Shown: positions 52,763 through 62,249 of the stretch, one piece after another
How positions within the stretch are numbered: the stretch's first letter is position 1
How the letters are laid out: each line of letters begins with the position of its first letter
From: Pseudomonadaceae bacterium
Lineage (GTDB): Bacteria > Pseudomonadota > Gammaproteobacteria > Pseudomonadales > Pseudomonadaceae
Reading direction: 5' to 3'
Length of the DNA stretch: 64,000 nucleotides
NCBI GenBank assembly: GCA_030602315.1
Contig: JAUVZY010000016.1
Coordinates: 1-64,000, forward strand
The notes under the pieces: model-generated
What the model saw: only the letters and a program-made list of their open reading frames with translations
Database searches by the model: none
What the model was told of the DNA's origin: nothing
Made by a program: the position numbers and the translations under genes

Positions 52763-53104
52763 TCAGGCCGGCTGCTTGCGCACCCGCCGCAGTCCGGCCA
52801 CCCAGCGCTCATAGGCGGCGGTGGGCTCGTCGATGATCATCCCCGCCTCGTGATAGCCGCTGCGCGGATTCTCCTGACACCACAGGCAGCGGGCGTCGAT
52901 CTCCACCTCATCGAGCACGCCCTCCTCGTTGCGCATGGCGAGCCTGAGCTGCGCCACCGCCCCCGCTTCCAGCGGTGCATCGCATAAAAGCTTCAAGCCG
53001 CCTTCGGACACGTCCGCCACGTAGCCGATCAGGCGATTGTTCGCCCGGCCCTTGGCCTTGCAGCGGAAGATCGAGCGGAAGACGATTCGGCTTTGTTTTC
53101 GCAT
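52763..53104 (-). CDS. PilZ-domain (c-di-GMP-binding) protein at the end of the flagellar locus
   Basis: The 113-residue protein is a single PilZ domain. The RxxxR element is R10-S-I-F-R14, and the D-x-S-x-x-G element is in VADVSEGGLKL, both needed for c-di-GMP binding in the family. Single-domain PilZ proteins often act as motor brakes (YcgR-type) or allosteric adaptors; there is no YcgR-N domain here. GAAGGAG precedes the ATG at 53104. Its promoter carries the same CTTAAG-N15-GTCGCCT pattern as flagellin, tying it to the late flagellar class. Confidence 0.85.
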   Translation of the reverse strand: MRKQSRIVFRSIFRCKAKGRANNRLIGYVADVSEGGLKLLCDAPLEAGAVAQLRLAMRNEEGVLDEVEIDARCLWCQENPRSGYHEAGMIIDEPTAAYERWVAGLRRVRKQPA

Positions 53105-53134
53105 GGGCACTCCTTCGGCTCTAACGAACCGAAA

Positions 53135-53162
53135 AGGCGACCGTTGAAGGACCCCGCTTAAG
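53135..53162 (-). promoter_or_regulatory. Late flagellar promoter of the pilZ gene
   Basis: On the minus strand, CTTAAG (53157-53162), 15 bases, GTCGCCT (53135-53141), ending about 30 bases before the ATG at 53104. An A/T tract lies upstream. Confidence 0.68.
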
Positions 53163-53208
53163 CCGGCGACGAATTTTTTTTCAAACCGTGCGCCGGCCCG
53201 CCTGGCGG

Positions 53209-53634
53209 TCATGGCGCGAACAGCTGGCCCAGGTCGCGCATCGCCTTGAACTCCAGCGCATTGCCGCAGGGATCGAACAGAAAGAAGGTGGCCTGCTCGC
53301 CGACCTGGCCCTGGAAGCGCACATGCGGCTCGATGACAAAGGCCACCCCCTGCCCGCGCAGCCGCTCGGCCAGCGCCTCCCACTGCGCCCAGGGCAGCAC
53401 CACGCCAAAATGCGGCACCGGCACGTCGTGCCCGTCCACCGCGTTGGTATGCGCCTGCGCCTGGGAGGCGGTCTGGGGGTGCTGGTGAATCACCAGCTGG
53501 TGGCCGAAGAAATCGAAATCCACCCATTGCGCCGAACAGCGCCCTTCCGCAAGGCCGAACACTTCCCGATAGAAGTGCCGGGCGGCAGGCAGGTCATGCA
53601 CGGTAATGGCCAGATGAAACGGTGACAGCGACAT
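53209..53634 (-). CDS. VOC-family (glyoxalase-fold) protein
   Basis: The 141-residue protein has paired beta-alpha-beta modules starting FHLAITVHDLPAARHFYREVFGL, with metal-ligand candidates H8 in FHLAI, H in VPHFGV and E in FDPCGNALEFK. This is the general VOC layout (dioxygenase, glyoxalase or resistance protein). The substrate is unknown. ATG at 53634. Confidence 0.85.
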   Translation of the reverse strand: MSLSPFHLAITVHDLPAARHFYREVFGLAEGRCSAQWVDFDFFGHQLVIHQHPQTASQAQAHTNAVDGHDVPVPHFGVVLPWAQWEALAERLRGQGVAFVIEPHVRFQGQVGEQATFFLFDPCGNALEFKAMRDLGQLFAP

Positions 53635-53827
53635 GGACGCTCCCTGGGTAACAGACGGGGCAAAACCGGCCGCACCGGGCCGGCACGCGGCAACGGCCCG
53701 ATCGGCCCCTGCCTGCGTACGACCGGCGCGCGCCCCAATCGTCGCCCCCTGCCCAGCCAGCCGTTGCTGGACGCACGGCCGGCGCTGACCTATTGCTCAA
53801 ACACCCCCCTTCCCGAGGAGTGCGAGC

Positions 53828-54307
53828 ATGCCGAGCAAGAACACCATCTGCCTCTGGTACGACGGCGACGCGCTGGAGGCGGCGACCTTCTACGCGCAGA
53901 CCTTCGCCGACAGCACGGTCGGCGCCCTCTACCGCGCGCCGGCCGACTACCCGGGCGGCCACCAGGGCGATGTGCTGACCGTGGAATTCAGCGTGCTGGG
54001 CATCCCCTGCCTGGGCCTGAACGGCGGCCCCGCGTTCAGGCACAGCGAGGCGTTTTCCTTCCAGGTGCTGACCGAGGATCAGGCCGAGACCGACCGCCTG
54101 TGGCAGGCGCTCGTCGGCCACGGCGGTCAGCCCGGCGAATGCGGCTGGTGCAAGGACCGCTGGGGCCTGTCCTGGCAGATCACCCCGCGCGCGCTGCTGG
54201 AGGCGCTGAACGACCCCGACCCGGCCGCCGCCCGCCGCGCCTTCACGGCGATGCTGGGCATGGGCAAGATCGACATCGCCGCCATCGAAGCGGCCCGGCG
54301 CGGCTGA
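53828..54307 (+). CDS. PhnB-like VOC-fold protein
   Basis: The 159-residue protein has NTICLWYDGDALEAATFYAQTFADS, VLTVEFSVLGIPCLGLNGGPAFRHSEAFSFQV and CGWCKDRWGLSWQITPRALLEAL. This is the '3-demethylubiquinone-9 3-methyltransferase' / PhnB-type VOC domain, which despite the name has no methyltransferase fold. GAGGAGTGCGAGC precedes the ATG. The function is unknown. Confidence 0.87.
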   Translation: MPSKNTICLWYDGDALEAATFYAQTFADSTVGALYRAPADYPGGHQGDVLTVEFSVLGIPCLGLNGGPAFRHSEAFSFQVLTEDQAETDRLWQALVGHGGQPGECGWCKDRWGLSWQITPRALLEALNDPDPAAARRAFTAMLGMGKIDIAAIEAARRG

Positions 54308-54462
54308 CCGGCGCGCCGGGGCTGCCCCAGCCGGGTTTTCCTCGCGCGCGGTCGCCGCGCCAGCGGCGAGATGGCCTGCCGCTGTGCTCTAATGGCACCT
54401 CAATATCACCGCATGGATGCGCCTGCTCTGCCAGGGCCTCCCCTCGAACAAGGAATGCACCG

Positions 54463-55542
54463 TTGAAGTACCTCGCTGCCGCCTGCTCTGCCCTCGCCCT
54501 GTTTGCCAGCGCCGCCTGCGCCGATGAGTTTTCCCTGCATGGCGTGCGGCTGGGCATGCCGGCCCAGGAAGCGGCGCTGCTGCTTGAGGAAGCCTGCCCC
54601 GGCAAGTGCATGTCCTATCGCGCCGGCGGCCCCGGCGGCATCGGCGAGCAAACCGTGTACCTGCGCTATCAGACGATCTACTTCTCCAACACCCGCCAGG
54701 TCGAGGTGGATCGCTCCAAGCCCTACGAATCGGTGAGCTACACCCTGGGCCCGGACCGCACCGTGATCGCCGTGCTCGGCCGGGTATTCGGCTCGGCCAC
54801 CCGGGCCGATGAGTACTTCGAGAAGATGGCCGCCGCCTACCGTGGCCCGCTGCAGGCGTTCACCGAACAGAAAAAGCTGCTGGTGACGGCCAAGGGCGAC
54901 CTGAGCACCGACCATCTGTTCCGCTTTTACGAGCCGGCGCTGCAGGGCCGCAAATTCACCGTCAGCAAGCTGGCCGATCAATACGGCGCGACGGCGGTGG
55001 CCCATCACGTCGACTTCGACGCGGTCCGAGCGATCGAGCGCAGCCAGCCCGAACAGTTCGCCGAGATCCGCCGCTCGCTCGGCATCGGCGTGAAGCAGGA
55101 CGGCAGCCCGCAGCTGGAACCCCGCGAGACCAGCTCTCTGGAAGCGCGAAACGCGCAACAGCTCACGCCGATCCGCGGCGCGTTTGTCAGCCAGCTTAGC
55201 GAAGGCGCCGAGCGGATCGAGGTCATCGCCGAAGATGCGCAGTCACCGAGCAGGATCCTGCTCAATGGCCAGCAGGTGGCGCAGGCCTCGTTCGCCGAGG
55301 ACGGGCTGACCTACGAGGGGCTGCGCAGCCTGGGTGGCGGCCTGTTCGAGATCAGCGTCAGCCAGAGCGGCAACGGCTGCTATGCCCAGGGCCACACGGT
55401 GCTGCGGGTGCAGGACGGCCAAGGCTATCTGTCCGAGAGCTTCGGCCGCTGCGATGGCTTCATCGCGCGAAACGGCGCCACCCACTACTTCGTCTACGCC
55501 AGCACCGAATCCGAACCGGAGTGGGTACTGGCGCTGCCTTGA
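54463..55542 (+). CDS. Periplasmic protein of unknown function
   Basis: The 359-residue exported protein starts at a TTG (AAGGA eight bases upstream) with signal peptide LKYLAAACSALALFASAACA. The mature N-terminus (FSLHGVRLGMPAQEAALLLEEACPG) looks like a small repeated beta module seen in many uncharacterised periplasmic proteins. The C-terminal part is beta-rich and has Cys in NGCYAQGH and FGRCDGF. I do not recognise a family. It stands alone and converges with the PAS protein gene. Confidence 0.7.
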   Translation: MKYLAAACSALALFASAACADEFSLHGVRLGMPAQEAALLLEEACPGKCMSYRAGGPGGIGEQTVYLRYQTIYFSNTRQVEVDRSKPYESVSYTLGPDRTVIAVLGRVFGSATRADEYFEKMAAAYRGPLQAFTEQKKLLVTAKGDLSTDHLFRFYEPALQGRKFTVSKLADQYGATAVAHHVDFDAVRAIERSQPEQFAEIRRSLGIGVKQDGSPQLEPRETSSLEARNAQQLTPIRGAFVSQLSEGAERIEVIAEDAQSPSRILLNGQQVAQASFAEDGLTYEGLRSLGGGLFEISVSQSGNGCYAQGHTVLRVQDGQGYLSESFGRCDGFIARNGATHYFVYASTESEPEWVLALP

Positions 55543-55551
55543 GGCGCGCCG

Positions 55552-56337
55552 CTAGCCGCGCTCCATCACCACCCCTTCGAGCCCCAGCACCTCGCCGGCA
55601 TCGGAATAGATGCCGCAGCCGCGCTCATGCACGGCCTTGGCCTGGCCGTCGGCACCGACCAGCCGGTAGTCGACGGTAAACGGCCGCCGGGCGCGCAGCG
55701 CCTGCTGGATCGCGAGCCAGACCTGCTCGCGGTCGTCGGGGTGAATCAGGCTGTCGTAGGTCAGGCTGCGGCTGTCCACCAGCCGCTCGGGACTGTAGCC
55801 GGTCAGCGCCAGGCTGCCGGCGCTGACGTATTCCATGCTCCAGTCGCGGTTGTTGCGGCAGCGATAGACCATCAGCGGCAGGCCATCGAGCAGGTTGGTG
55901 AGGCTGCGGTGGCTGGCCTGCAGGCGCTGGCGTTGCGGAATCTGCGCGCTGACGTCGGCGAGGCTGGCGAGAAAGCCCTGGGCCTGGCGGCACAGGCGCA
56001 CCTCGGCCCAGCGCAGCTCGCCGCTGCCGGTCAGGTAGCGCAGCACCGCCACCCACTCGCTCTGCCCGCCACGCAGCGCCTCGAGCGCCTGCGTCCAGCG
56101 CGGGCGATCCTCTATATGAATGAAGTCGGCGTGCCGTCGCGTCAGGCAGTCGCCGCTGCGCTGGCCGATCAGGCGTTCCCAGCCGCTGCTCAGGCGGGTC
56201 ATCCGCCCGGCGTCATCGAGGCGTACCAGTGCCAGCGGCAGGCGGTCGAAGTCATCGCGCAAGGCCGGCTCGCGCGGCTCGAACCAGCGCTGCAGCCAGC
56301 CGAGCAGGCTGCTCTGGCAGCTGTGCAGAAGATTCAC
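55552..56337 (-). CDS. Tandem PAS-domain protein without output domain
   Basis: The 261-residue protein has two PAS domains. The first is around residues 30-130 (LPLALVRLDDAGRMTRLSSGWERLIGQ, DFIHIEDRPRW). The second, a PAS/PAC, is around 145-260 (LPLMVYRCRNNRDWSMEYVSAGSLALTGYSPERL, LIHPDDREQVWLAIQQALRARRPFTVDYRLV). It ends after the second PAC, with no kinase, GGDEF or helix-turn-helix. The GTG start overlaps the response regulator stop (GTGA) and follows GAGGAAAT. It presumably senses a ligand or redox state and signals by contact with the neighbouring kinase. Confidence 0.82.
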   Translation of the reverse strand: MNLLHSCQSSLLGWLQRWFEPREPALRDDFDRLPLALVRLDDAGRMTRLSSGWERLIGQRSGDCLTRRHADFIHIEDRPRWTQALEALRGGQSEWVAVLRYLTGSGELRWAEVRLCRQAQGFLASLADVSAQIPQRQRLQASHRSLTNLLDGLPLMVYRCRNNRDWSMEYVSAGSLALTGYSPERLVDSRSLTYDSLIHPDDREQVWLAIQQALRARRPFTVDYRLVGADGQAKAVHERGCGIYSDAGEVLGLEGVVMERG

Positions 56338-57008
56338 GGGATTTCCTCCGGGCGCGGCGCGGCGAACTGGCCGCTGCGGTGCGCCCAGGCGGCCAGTTCC
56401 AGGCGCGAATGCAGGTTGAGCTTGGACAGCAGGTGCTTGACGTGGATTTTCACCGTGCCGTCGCTGATGCCCAGGCGCCGGGCGATCAGCTTGTTGTTCA
56501 GCCCCTCGGCGATCAGCGCCAGGGTCTGGCGCTCGCGCTCGGTCAGCTCGGCCGGCGCCGCCAGCGCCTGCAGGCCGCCCGGCTCGCGCAGCCCGCTGGC
56601 GAGCACCGCGGCGAGCGTCGGATCGAGCACCAGCTGGCCGGCGGCACACTCGGCCAGCGCCGCCAGCAGGGCGTCGGGGTGGCTGTCCTTGAGCAGGTAG
56701 CCATCGGCGCCGGCCTGCAGCGCGGCGAGCAGGTCCTGGCGCGCCGCCGAGGCGGTCAGCACCACCACCCGGCCGCTGACCGCCTGGCGCTTGAGTTCGG
56801 CGAGCAGGCCCAGCCCGCCCACCCCGGGCATGTGCAGATCGAGCAGGATCAGTTCGGGCGCCAGTTCGGCGGCCAGCGCCAGGCCTTCCTCGGCGCTGGA
56901 GGTGCTGCCGACCACGCAGAAGTCCTCGGTCGCCTCCAGCAGCTCGGCCACGCCGCGGCGCAGCAGCGGGTGATCGTCGATCAGCAGCACCCGGCGACGT
57001 GCGTTCAT
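56334..57008 (-). CDS. NarL/FixJ-family response regulator
   Basis: The 224-residue regulator has a receiver with D11/D12, phospho-acceptor D57 (LILLDLHMPG) and LLKDS. A LuxR-type helix-turn-helix follows (LTERERQTLALIAEGLNNKLIARRLGISDGTVKIHVKHLLSKLNLHSRLELAAWA). The fit to NarL is good over both domains. The histidine kinase gene upstream overlaps by four bases and the PAS gene downstream by four. Targets are unknown; the divergent tmm operon is one candidate. Confidence 0.92.
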   Translation of the reverse strand: MNARRRVLLIDDHPLLRRGVAELLEATEDFCVVGSTSSAEEGLALAAELAPELILLDLHMPGVGGLGLLAELKRQAVSGRVVVLTASAARQDLLAALQAGADGYLLKDSHPDALLAALAECAAGQLVLDPTLAAVLASGLREPGGLQALAAPAELTERERQTLALIAEGLNNKLIARRLGISDGTVKIHVKHLLSKLNLHSRLELAAWAHRSGQFAAPRPEEIP

Positions 57009-58078
57009 AGCGGCCTCCAGCGCAGGCAGACCCGCGTGCCGCACGGCTCGGCCGGGCCGATGGCGAGCGTCGCGCCGATCGCCTCGGCGCGCTCGTGCAT
57101 GATGCGCAGGCCGTAGTGGCCGTGGCCCGGCGCGGTTTGGCCGATGCCCTGGCCGTCGTCCTGCACCTGTGCCTCGAAGCCGGCGCCGTCCCATTCGCGC
57201 AGCACGATGCGCACCTGGCGGGCGTGGGAGTGGCGCACCACGTTGGTCAGCGCCTCGCGCACGATCTGCAGGGTCTCGAAGGCCACCGCCTCGGGCAGGT
57301 GTTCGGCCGGCAGACGGTTGTCCAGGCTGAACACGCAGCTGCTGGCGCGGGCGAATTCCTCGACGCTGGCCTCCAGTGCCTGGCGCAGGCTGCGCCCGTC
57401 GAGGGTCAGGCGCGCGCTGGCAATCAGCTCGCGCACCTGGCGATGCACGCACTGCAACTGCTGCTGCAGGTCATCGAGCATGGCGCGGGCCTCTGCCGGC
57501 TGCGCCAGCACGGCCTCCAGGCGCCGCGCGCGGATCTGCAGGTAGCCCAGGCGCTGGGCCACCGAGTCGTGCAGCTCACGGGCCAGCGCGGCGGAGTCGA
57601 CTGGCGCCGGGCTCTGGCGCGCCTCGCGCACCGCGCGCAGCACCTCGCCCAGCTGCGCGGCGAAGCGACTCGCCTGGCGCTGCAGCACGGCGGCCGGCGG
57701 CTGCGGGTAATCGAGCAGCAGCAGGCCCTGGCGGCCCTGCTCCAGACGCAGCGGGCAGATCAGCCGGTGGCGGCCGGCGGCGCGGCAGGCGCGGCAGACG
57801 CACGCCTCGCCCGCCAGCGCCAGCTCATGCGGGCAGTCATCGGCCGCCTCGCCCAGGGTCTGCCAGCGGCCGTGGGCATCGGGCAGGCGCAGCCAGGCCC
57901 GGCGCGCCGGGGTCTGCGCGACCCAGGCCGCGAGCAGGGCCTCGAGCGGCGCCGGCGTGTGCGGCTGCTGCAGCAGGCGCAGCGGCAGCTCGGCCAGCGC
58001 CTGCTGGCACGGCGCGGGCGTGTCCGGCCGGCGGGCGATCCAGGCCAGCGGGGTGTGGCGCATCAACAGTTGCAGCAT
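57005..58078 (-). CDS. Soluble HPK7-type (NarX-like) histidine kinase with a Cys cluster
   Basis: The 357-residue kinase has no membrane helix. The central region carries five Cys at 82, 93, 95, 98 and 108, reminiscent of the cysteine module of NarX/NarQ and of the iron-sulfur kinase NreB. The HisKA_3 dimer helix follows with H170 (LARELHDSVAQRLGYLQIRARRLE), then HATPase_c (IVREALTNVVRHSHARQV, VQDDGQGIG, HYGLRIMHERAEAIG). The ATG at 58078 follows GGGG. It pairs with the NarL-type regulator. Oxygen, NO or redox sensing through the Cys cluster is inference. Confidence 0.85.
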   Translation of the reverse strand: MLQLLMRHTPLAWIARRPDTPAPCQQALAELPLRLLQQPHTPAPLEALLAAWVAQTPARRAWLRLPDAHGRWQTLGEAADDCPHELALAGEACVCRACRAAGRHRLICPLRLEQGRQGLLLLDYPQPPAAVLQRQASRFAAQLGEVLRAVREARQSPAPVDSAALARELHDSVAQRLGYLQIRARRLEAVLAQPAEARAMLDDLQQQLQCVHRQVRELIASARLTLDGRSLRQALEASVEEFARASSCVFSLDNRLPAEHLPEAVAFETLQIVREALTNVVRHSHARQVRIVLREWDGAGFEAQVQDDGQGIGQTAPGHGHYGLRIMHERAEAIGATLAIGPAEPCGTRVCLRWRPL

Positions 58079-58440
58079 CGGAACCCCAGTGCAGTGGCAA
58101 ACGGCAGGCGCGTTGCAAGTTCCGCACCACGCCGCCCACGCTGGCCCGGCGCACGGCGGGATCGCCCGGCGGATCAAGCACTTGGAATAAAAATTCCCTC
58201 ACAGGAAACACGTTTCGATGCGCTGCCCCTGCACCGCCTTGGCGCCTGGCGCTGCATCGCGGCGCGTCGCGGCCGCTGCGTGGCGGCGCGGCCGGAGGGG
58301 CTGCCCCGCCCCCGGGCCAGACGAGAGCTATTTCCAACGGGGTATCTCCAGCAAGGCAGTTTCGCTTGGGCCTGAAATCTCTAGGGTAATTCTCACGAGG
58401 AAACAAACTTTCCGGATAACCATCGTGAGGAACACCAACA
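58079..58440. other. Intergenic region between divergent kinase and tmm genes
   Basis: It should hold promoters for both directions. GGAAT-AAA-AATTCC (about 58178-58193) is a small palindrome on the kinase side. Near tmm, A/T-rich sequence with TAGGGTAAT (about 58383) could be a -10 region, without a clear -35. Sigma54-like GG/GC pairs here have the wrong spacing. The region 58217-58310 is very GC-rich with no gene visible. Confidence 0.4.
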
Positions 58441-59810
58441 TGAGCACCCGTATCGCCATCATCGGCGCCGGCCCCTGTGGCCTGGCCCAGCTGCGCGCCT
58501 TCCAGTCCGCCCGCGCCAAGGGCGCCGAAATTCCCGAGCTGGTCTGCTTCGAGAAGCAGAAGGACTGGGGCGGCATGTGGAACTACACCTGGCGCACCGG
58601 CCTGGACGAGAACGGCGAGCCGGTGCATGGCTCGATGTACCGCTACCTCTGGTCCAACGGGCCGAAGGAATGCCTGGAGTTCGCCGACTACACCTTCGAC
58701 GAGCACTTCGGCCGCCCGATCGGCTCCTACCCGCCGCGCGAGGTGCTGTGGGACTACATCAAGGGCCGCGTCGAGAAGGCCGGCGTGCGCGACTACATCC
58801 GCTTCAACACCGCGGTGTGGAACGTCAGCTTCGACGACGCCAGCGGCCTGTTCAACGTGACCGCGCACGACTACACCGGCGATGTCACCTACACCGAGCA
58901 GTTCGATTACGTGGTCTGCGCCAGCGGCCACTTCTCCACGCCGAACGTGCCGTATTTCGAGGGTTTCGAGAGTTTTGCCGGGCGCGTGCTGCACGCCCAC
59001 GACTTCCGCGACGCGCTGGAATTCAAGGGCAAGGACGTGCTGGTGGTCGGCGCCAGCTACTCGGCCGAAGACATCGGCTCGCAGTGCTACAAGTACGGCG
59101 CCCGCTCGATCACCAGCTGCTACCGCAGCCAGCCGATGGGCTACAAGTGGCCGAGCAACTGGGAGGAAAAACCGCTGCTGGAGAAGGTCAAGGGCCACAC
59201 CGCCTACTTCGCCGACGGCAGCTCCAAGCACATCGACGCGATCATCCTCTGCACCGGCTACAAGCACCACTTCCCCTTCCTGCCCGACAGCCTGGCGCTG
59301 AAGACCGCCAACCGCCTGTGGCCGCTGAACCTCTACAAGGGCGTGTTCTGGGAAGACAACCCCAAGCTGATCTACCTCGGCATGCAGGACCAGTGGTACA
59401 GCTTCAACATGTTCGACGCCCAGGCCTGGTACGCCCGCGACGTGATCCTCGGGCGCATCCCGCTGCCGTCGAAGGAGGCGATGCACGCGGAAAACCTCGC
59501 CTGGCGCGCCGAGGAAGAGTCGCTCACCACCGCCCAGGAAATGTTCGAGTTCCAGGGCAAGTACATCCAGCAGCTGATCGATGCCACCGACTACCCCAGC
59601 TTCCCGATTGCCGAGGTGAACCAGACCTTCCTGCAATGGAAGAAGGACAAGTACGAGGACATCATGGGCTATCGCAACAAGTGCCACCGCTCGCTGATGA
59701 CCGGCACCATGGCCACCGTGCACCACACCCCCTGGCTGGACGCGCTGGATGACTCGCTCGAGGCCTACCTCTCCGACGAGCCGGAAAAGCGCCTGAAGAC
59801 GGTCAGCTGA
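58441..59810 (+). CDS. tmm: Trimethylamine monooxygenase Tmm
   Basis: The 456-residue flavin monooxygenase oxidises trimethylamine to trimethylamine N-oxide using NADPH and O2. FAD motif GAGPCG is at residues 9-14. The FMO motif [11 protein letters not shown] is at 179-189 and NADPH motif GASYSAED at 204-211. Long stretches ([72 protein letters not shown]) agree with characterised Tmm of Methylocella and roseobacters as I remember them. AGGAACACCAAC precedes the ATG. It is followed by tdm on the same strand. Confidence 0.93.
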
Positions 59811-59903
59811 GCCGTCCCGGCGTCGCCATCGGCGGGCCGCTGCGCCGCACGGCCTGCCTCCGGTCTTGCGCTCGCCCGCCGAGCGCCCTTAGCGGAGCCC
59901 CTT

Positions 59904-62249
59904 ATGAATCAGCCGATTGTTTCGCACCCGCGCGAGCCGGCCCTGTTCGTCCGCGCGCCGGCGCTCGAACGTCATCGCGTGGCCCCCGGCGGCCTCACCG
60001 TCATCCACCTCGAGCCGGGCGACCGCCTCGAGGTCATCGACGTCGAAGGTCGCCAGCACGCCGAACTGCTCGCCTTCGACGGCCACGGCCGCCCGGCGCT
60101 GGACGCCCTGGGCCTGACCGGCAGCGCCGGCTGCCGCTTCATCGACCAGCTGCTGGCGCGTGACGACCGCGAAGCGGCGCATGTGCGCCTCGGCCTCAGC
60201 AAACGCCAGGTGGACACCCGCCAGCTGCCCGAGGCCGCGCGCCTGTGGGACGACGACAGCCCCGCCGGGCAGCGCCGCCAGCTCAGCGCCAGCGATGCGC
60301 TCGTGGTGATCGTCGCCGCGCCGGGCAGCGCCAGCGAGGTCACCAGCCAGACCCGCGCCAGCGAGCTGTACCTGTGGATCGCCCGCGCCAACCCGCGCGC
60401 CGTGCTCGCCCCACCGTTGCCGGCGCCGCTCGGCGAGGTGGTGGACGAGTTCACCATCGCGCCCGGCAGCGCCCGCGCCTACACGGTGCAGGCCGGCCAG
60501 TTCATCCAGGTGCTGGATGTGGCCGGGCGCCAGTGCTCGGACTTCATCGCCTTCGACCGCCGCGCGCTGGATGCCGGCCGCGAGATCGACCTCGATCCCA
60601 CCGTCACCCGCAGCCTCAACGGCAACGCCTATCCGGGGCCGGGGCTTTACAGCAAGTTCTTCGACCGCAACCTGCAGCCGATGCTGGAGGTGGTGCGCGA
60701 CACCGTGGGCCGCCACGACACCTTCGCCCTGGCCTGCACCGCCCGCTATTACGAGGCGCAGGGCTACTTCGGCCACGCCAACTGCAGCGACAACCTAAGC
60801 CGCGCGGTGGCCGAGCACGGCGTCAGCGCCCGCCCCGGCTGGCCGGCGATCAACTTCTTCTTCAACACCGCGATCGACGCGCACCAGCAGCTGACCCTGG
60901 ACGAGCCGTGGTCGCGCCCCGGCGACTACGTGCTGCTGCGCGCGCTGAACGAACTGGTCTGCGCCAGCAGCTCCTGCCCGGACGACATCGACCCGGCCAA
61001 CGGCTGGCAGCCCACCGACATCCACATCCGCGTGTACTCGCACAAGGAGCGCTTCAGTATCGCCATGGCCAATCGCAAAACCCCCGATGCCGACCCGGTG
61101 CTGACCCGGGAGAGCGGCTTTCACCAAGACACCAGCAAGCTCACCGGCCAGTTCACCGACTACCGCGGCTGGTGGCTGCCCACCCAGTTCAACGGTTTTG
61201 GCGCCATCGAGGAATACCACGGCTGCCGCGAGCGGGTGGCGGTGATGGATCTGTCGGCGCTGCGCAAGTTCGAGGTGCTCGGCCCCGACGCCGAGGCGCT
61301 GTTGAACTACTGCCTGACCCGCGACGTGCGCAAGCTCGCCGTCGGCCAGGTGGTCTACAGCGCCATGTGCTACGAGCACGGCGGCATGCTCGACGACGGC
61401 ACCCTGCTGCGCCTCGCGCCCGATGCCTTCCGCTGGATCTGTGGCGAGGACTACGCCGGCGTCTGGCTGCGCGAACAGGCCGAAAAGCTCGGCATGAAGG
61501 TGTGGATCAAGTCCGCCTCCGACCAGATCCACAACATCGCCGTGCAGGGTCCGCTGAGCCGCGAACTGCTCAAGCAGATGATCTTCACCCCCGGCACCCA
61601 GCCCAAACTCGAAGAGCTTGGCTGGTTCCGCTTCCTGGTCGGCCGCCTGGACGACTACAACGGCCCGCCGCTGATGGTCTCGCGCACCGGCTACACCGGC
61701 GAGCTGGGCTACGAGATCTGGTGCCACCCGGACCACGCCCACCAGGTCTGGAGCCGGCTGTGGCAGCTCGGCGAGCCGCTGGGGCTGGTGCCGCTCGGCC
61801 TCAACGCGCTGGACATGCTGCGCATCGAGGCCGGGCTGGTGTTCGCCGGCTACGAGTTCTGCGACCAGACCGACCCGTTCGAGGCCGGCATCGGCTTCAC
61901 CGTGCCGCTCAAGAGCAAGGACGTGGACTTCATCGGCCGCGAGGCGCTGCTGCGCCGCCAGGCGCACCCGCAGCACAAGCTGGTGGGCCTGGAGCTATCG
62001 GGCAACGAGCCGGCCCACCACGGCGATTGCGTGCACGTCGGCCGCGCCCAGGTCGGGGTGATCACCAGCGCCACCCGCTCGCCGGTACTGGGCAAGAACA
62101 TCGCCCTGTGCCGATTGGATGTCGCCTATTGCGAGCCCGGCACGGCGGTCGAGATCGGCAAGCTCGACGGCCAGCAGAAGCGCATCGCCGCCACGGTGGC
62201 CGCCAGCACCGTGGCCTATGACCCGGACAAGAGCCGGGTGCGGGCCTGA
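59904..62249 (+). CDS. tdm: Trimethylamine N-oxide demethylase Tdm (DUF1989-GcvT fusion)
   Basis: The 781-residue two-part enzyme has an N-terminal DUF1989 half (about 1-375), including HDTFALACTARYYEAQGYFGHANCSDNLSRA and CASSSCPDDIDPANGW with the conserved Cys that bind metal. The C-terminal half is GcvT/DMGDH-like and tetrahydrofolate-binding (about 395-775; RVAVMDLSALRKFEVLGPDAEALLNYCLTRDV, GLNALDMLRIEAGLVFAGYEF). This architecture is that of Tdm, which splits TMAO to dimethylamine and formaldehyde, with the folate domain able to capture the formaldehyde. GGAG precedes the ATG. The gap to tmm is 93 bases without a terminator. Confidence 0.9.
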   Translation: MNQPIVSHPREPALFVRAPALERHRVAPGGLTVIHLEPGDRLEVIDVEGRQHAELLAFDGHGRPALDALGLTGSAGCRFIDQLLARDDREAAHVRLGLSKRQVDTRQLPEAARLWDDDSPAGQRRQLSASDALVVIVAAPGSASEVTSQTRASELYLWIARANPRAVLAPPLPAPLGEVVDEFTIAPGSARAYTVQAGQFIQVLDVAGRQCSDFIAFDRRALDAGREIDLDPTVTRSLNGNAYPGPGLYSKFFDRNLQPMLEVVRDTVGRHDTFALACTARYYEAQGYFGHANCSDNLSRAVAEHGVSARPGWPAINFFFNTAIDAHQQLTLDEPWSRPGDYVLLRALNELVCASSSCPDDIDPANGWQPTDIHIRVYSHKERFSIAMANRKTPDADPVLTRESGFHQDTSKLTGQFTDYRGWWLPTQFNGFGAIEEYHGCRERVAVMDLSALRKFEVLGPDAEALLNYCLTRDVRKLAVGQVVYSAMCYEHGGMLDDGTLLRLAPDAFRWICGEDYAGVWLREQAEKLGMKVWIKSASDQIHNIAVQGPLSRELLKQMIFTPGTQPKLEELGWFRFLVGRLDDYNGPPLMVSRTGYTGELGYEIWCHPDHAHQVWSRLWQLGEPLGLVPLGLNALDMLRIEAGLVFAGYEFCDQTDPFEAGIGFTVPLKSKDVDFIGREALLRRQAHPQHKLVGLELSGNEPAHHGDCVHVGRAQVGVITSATRSPVLGKNIALCRLDVAYCEPGTAVEIGKLDGQQKRIAATVAASTVAYDPDKSRVRA

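Noticed and set aside
60245-62221. 658-codon frame inside tdm
   Set aside because: Arg/Pro/Gly-rich out-of-frame translation of a clearly coding gene.
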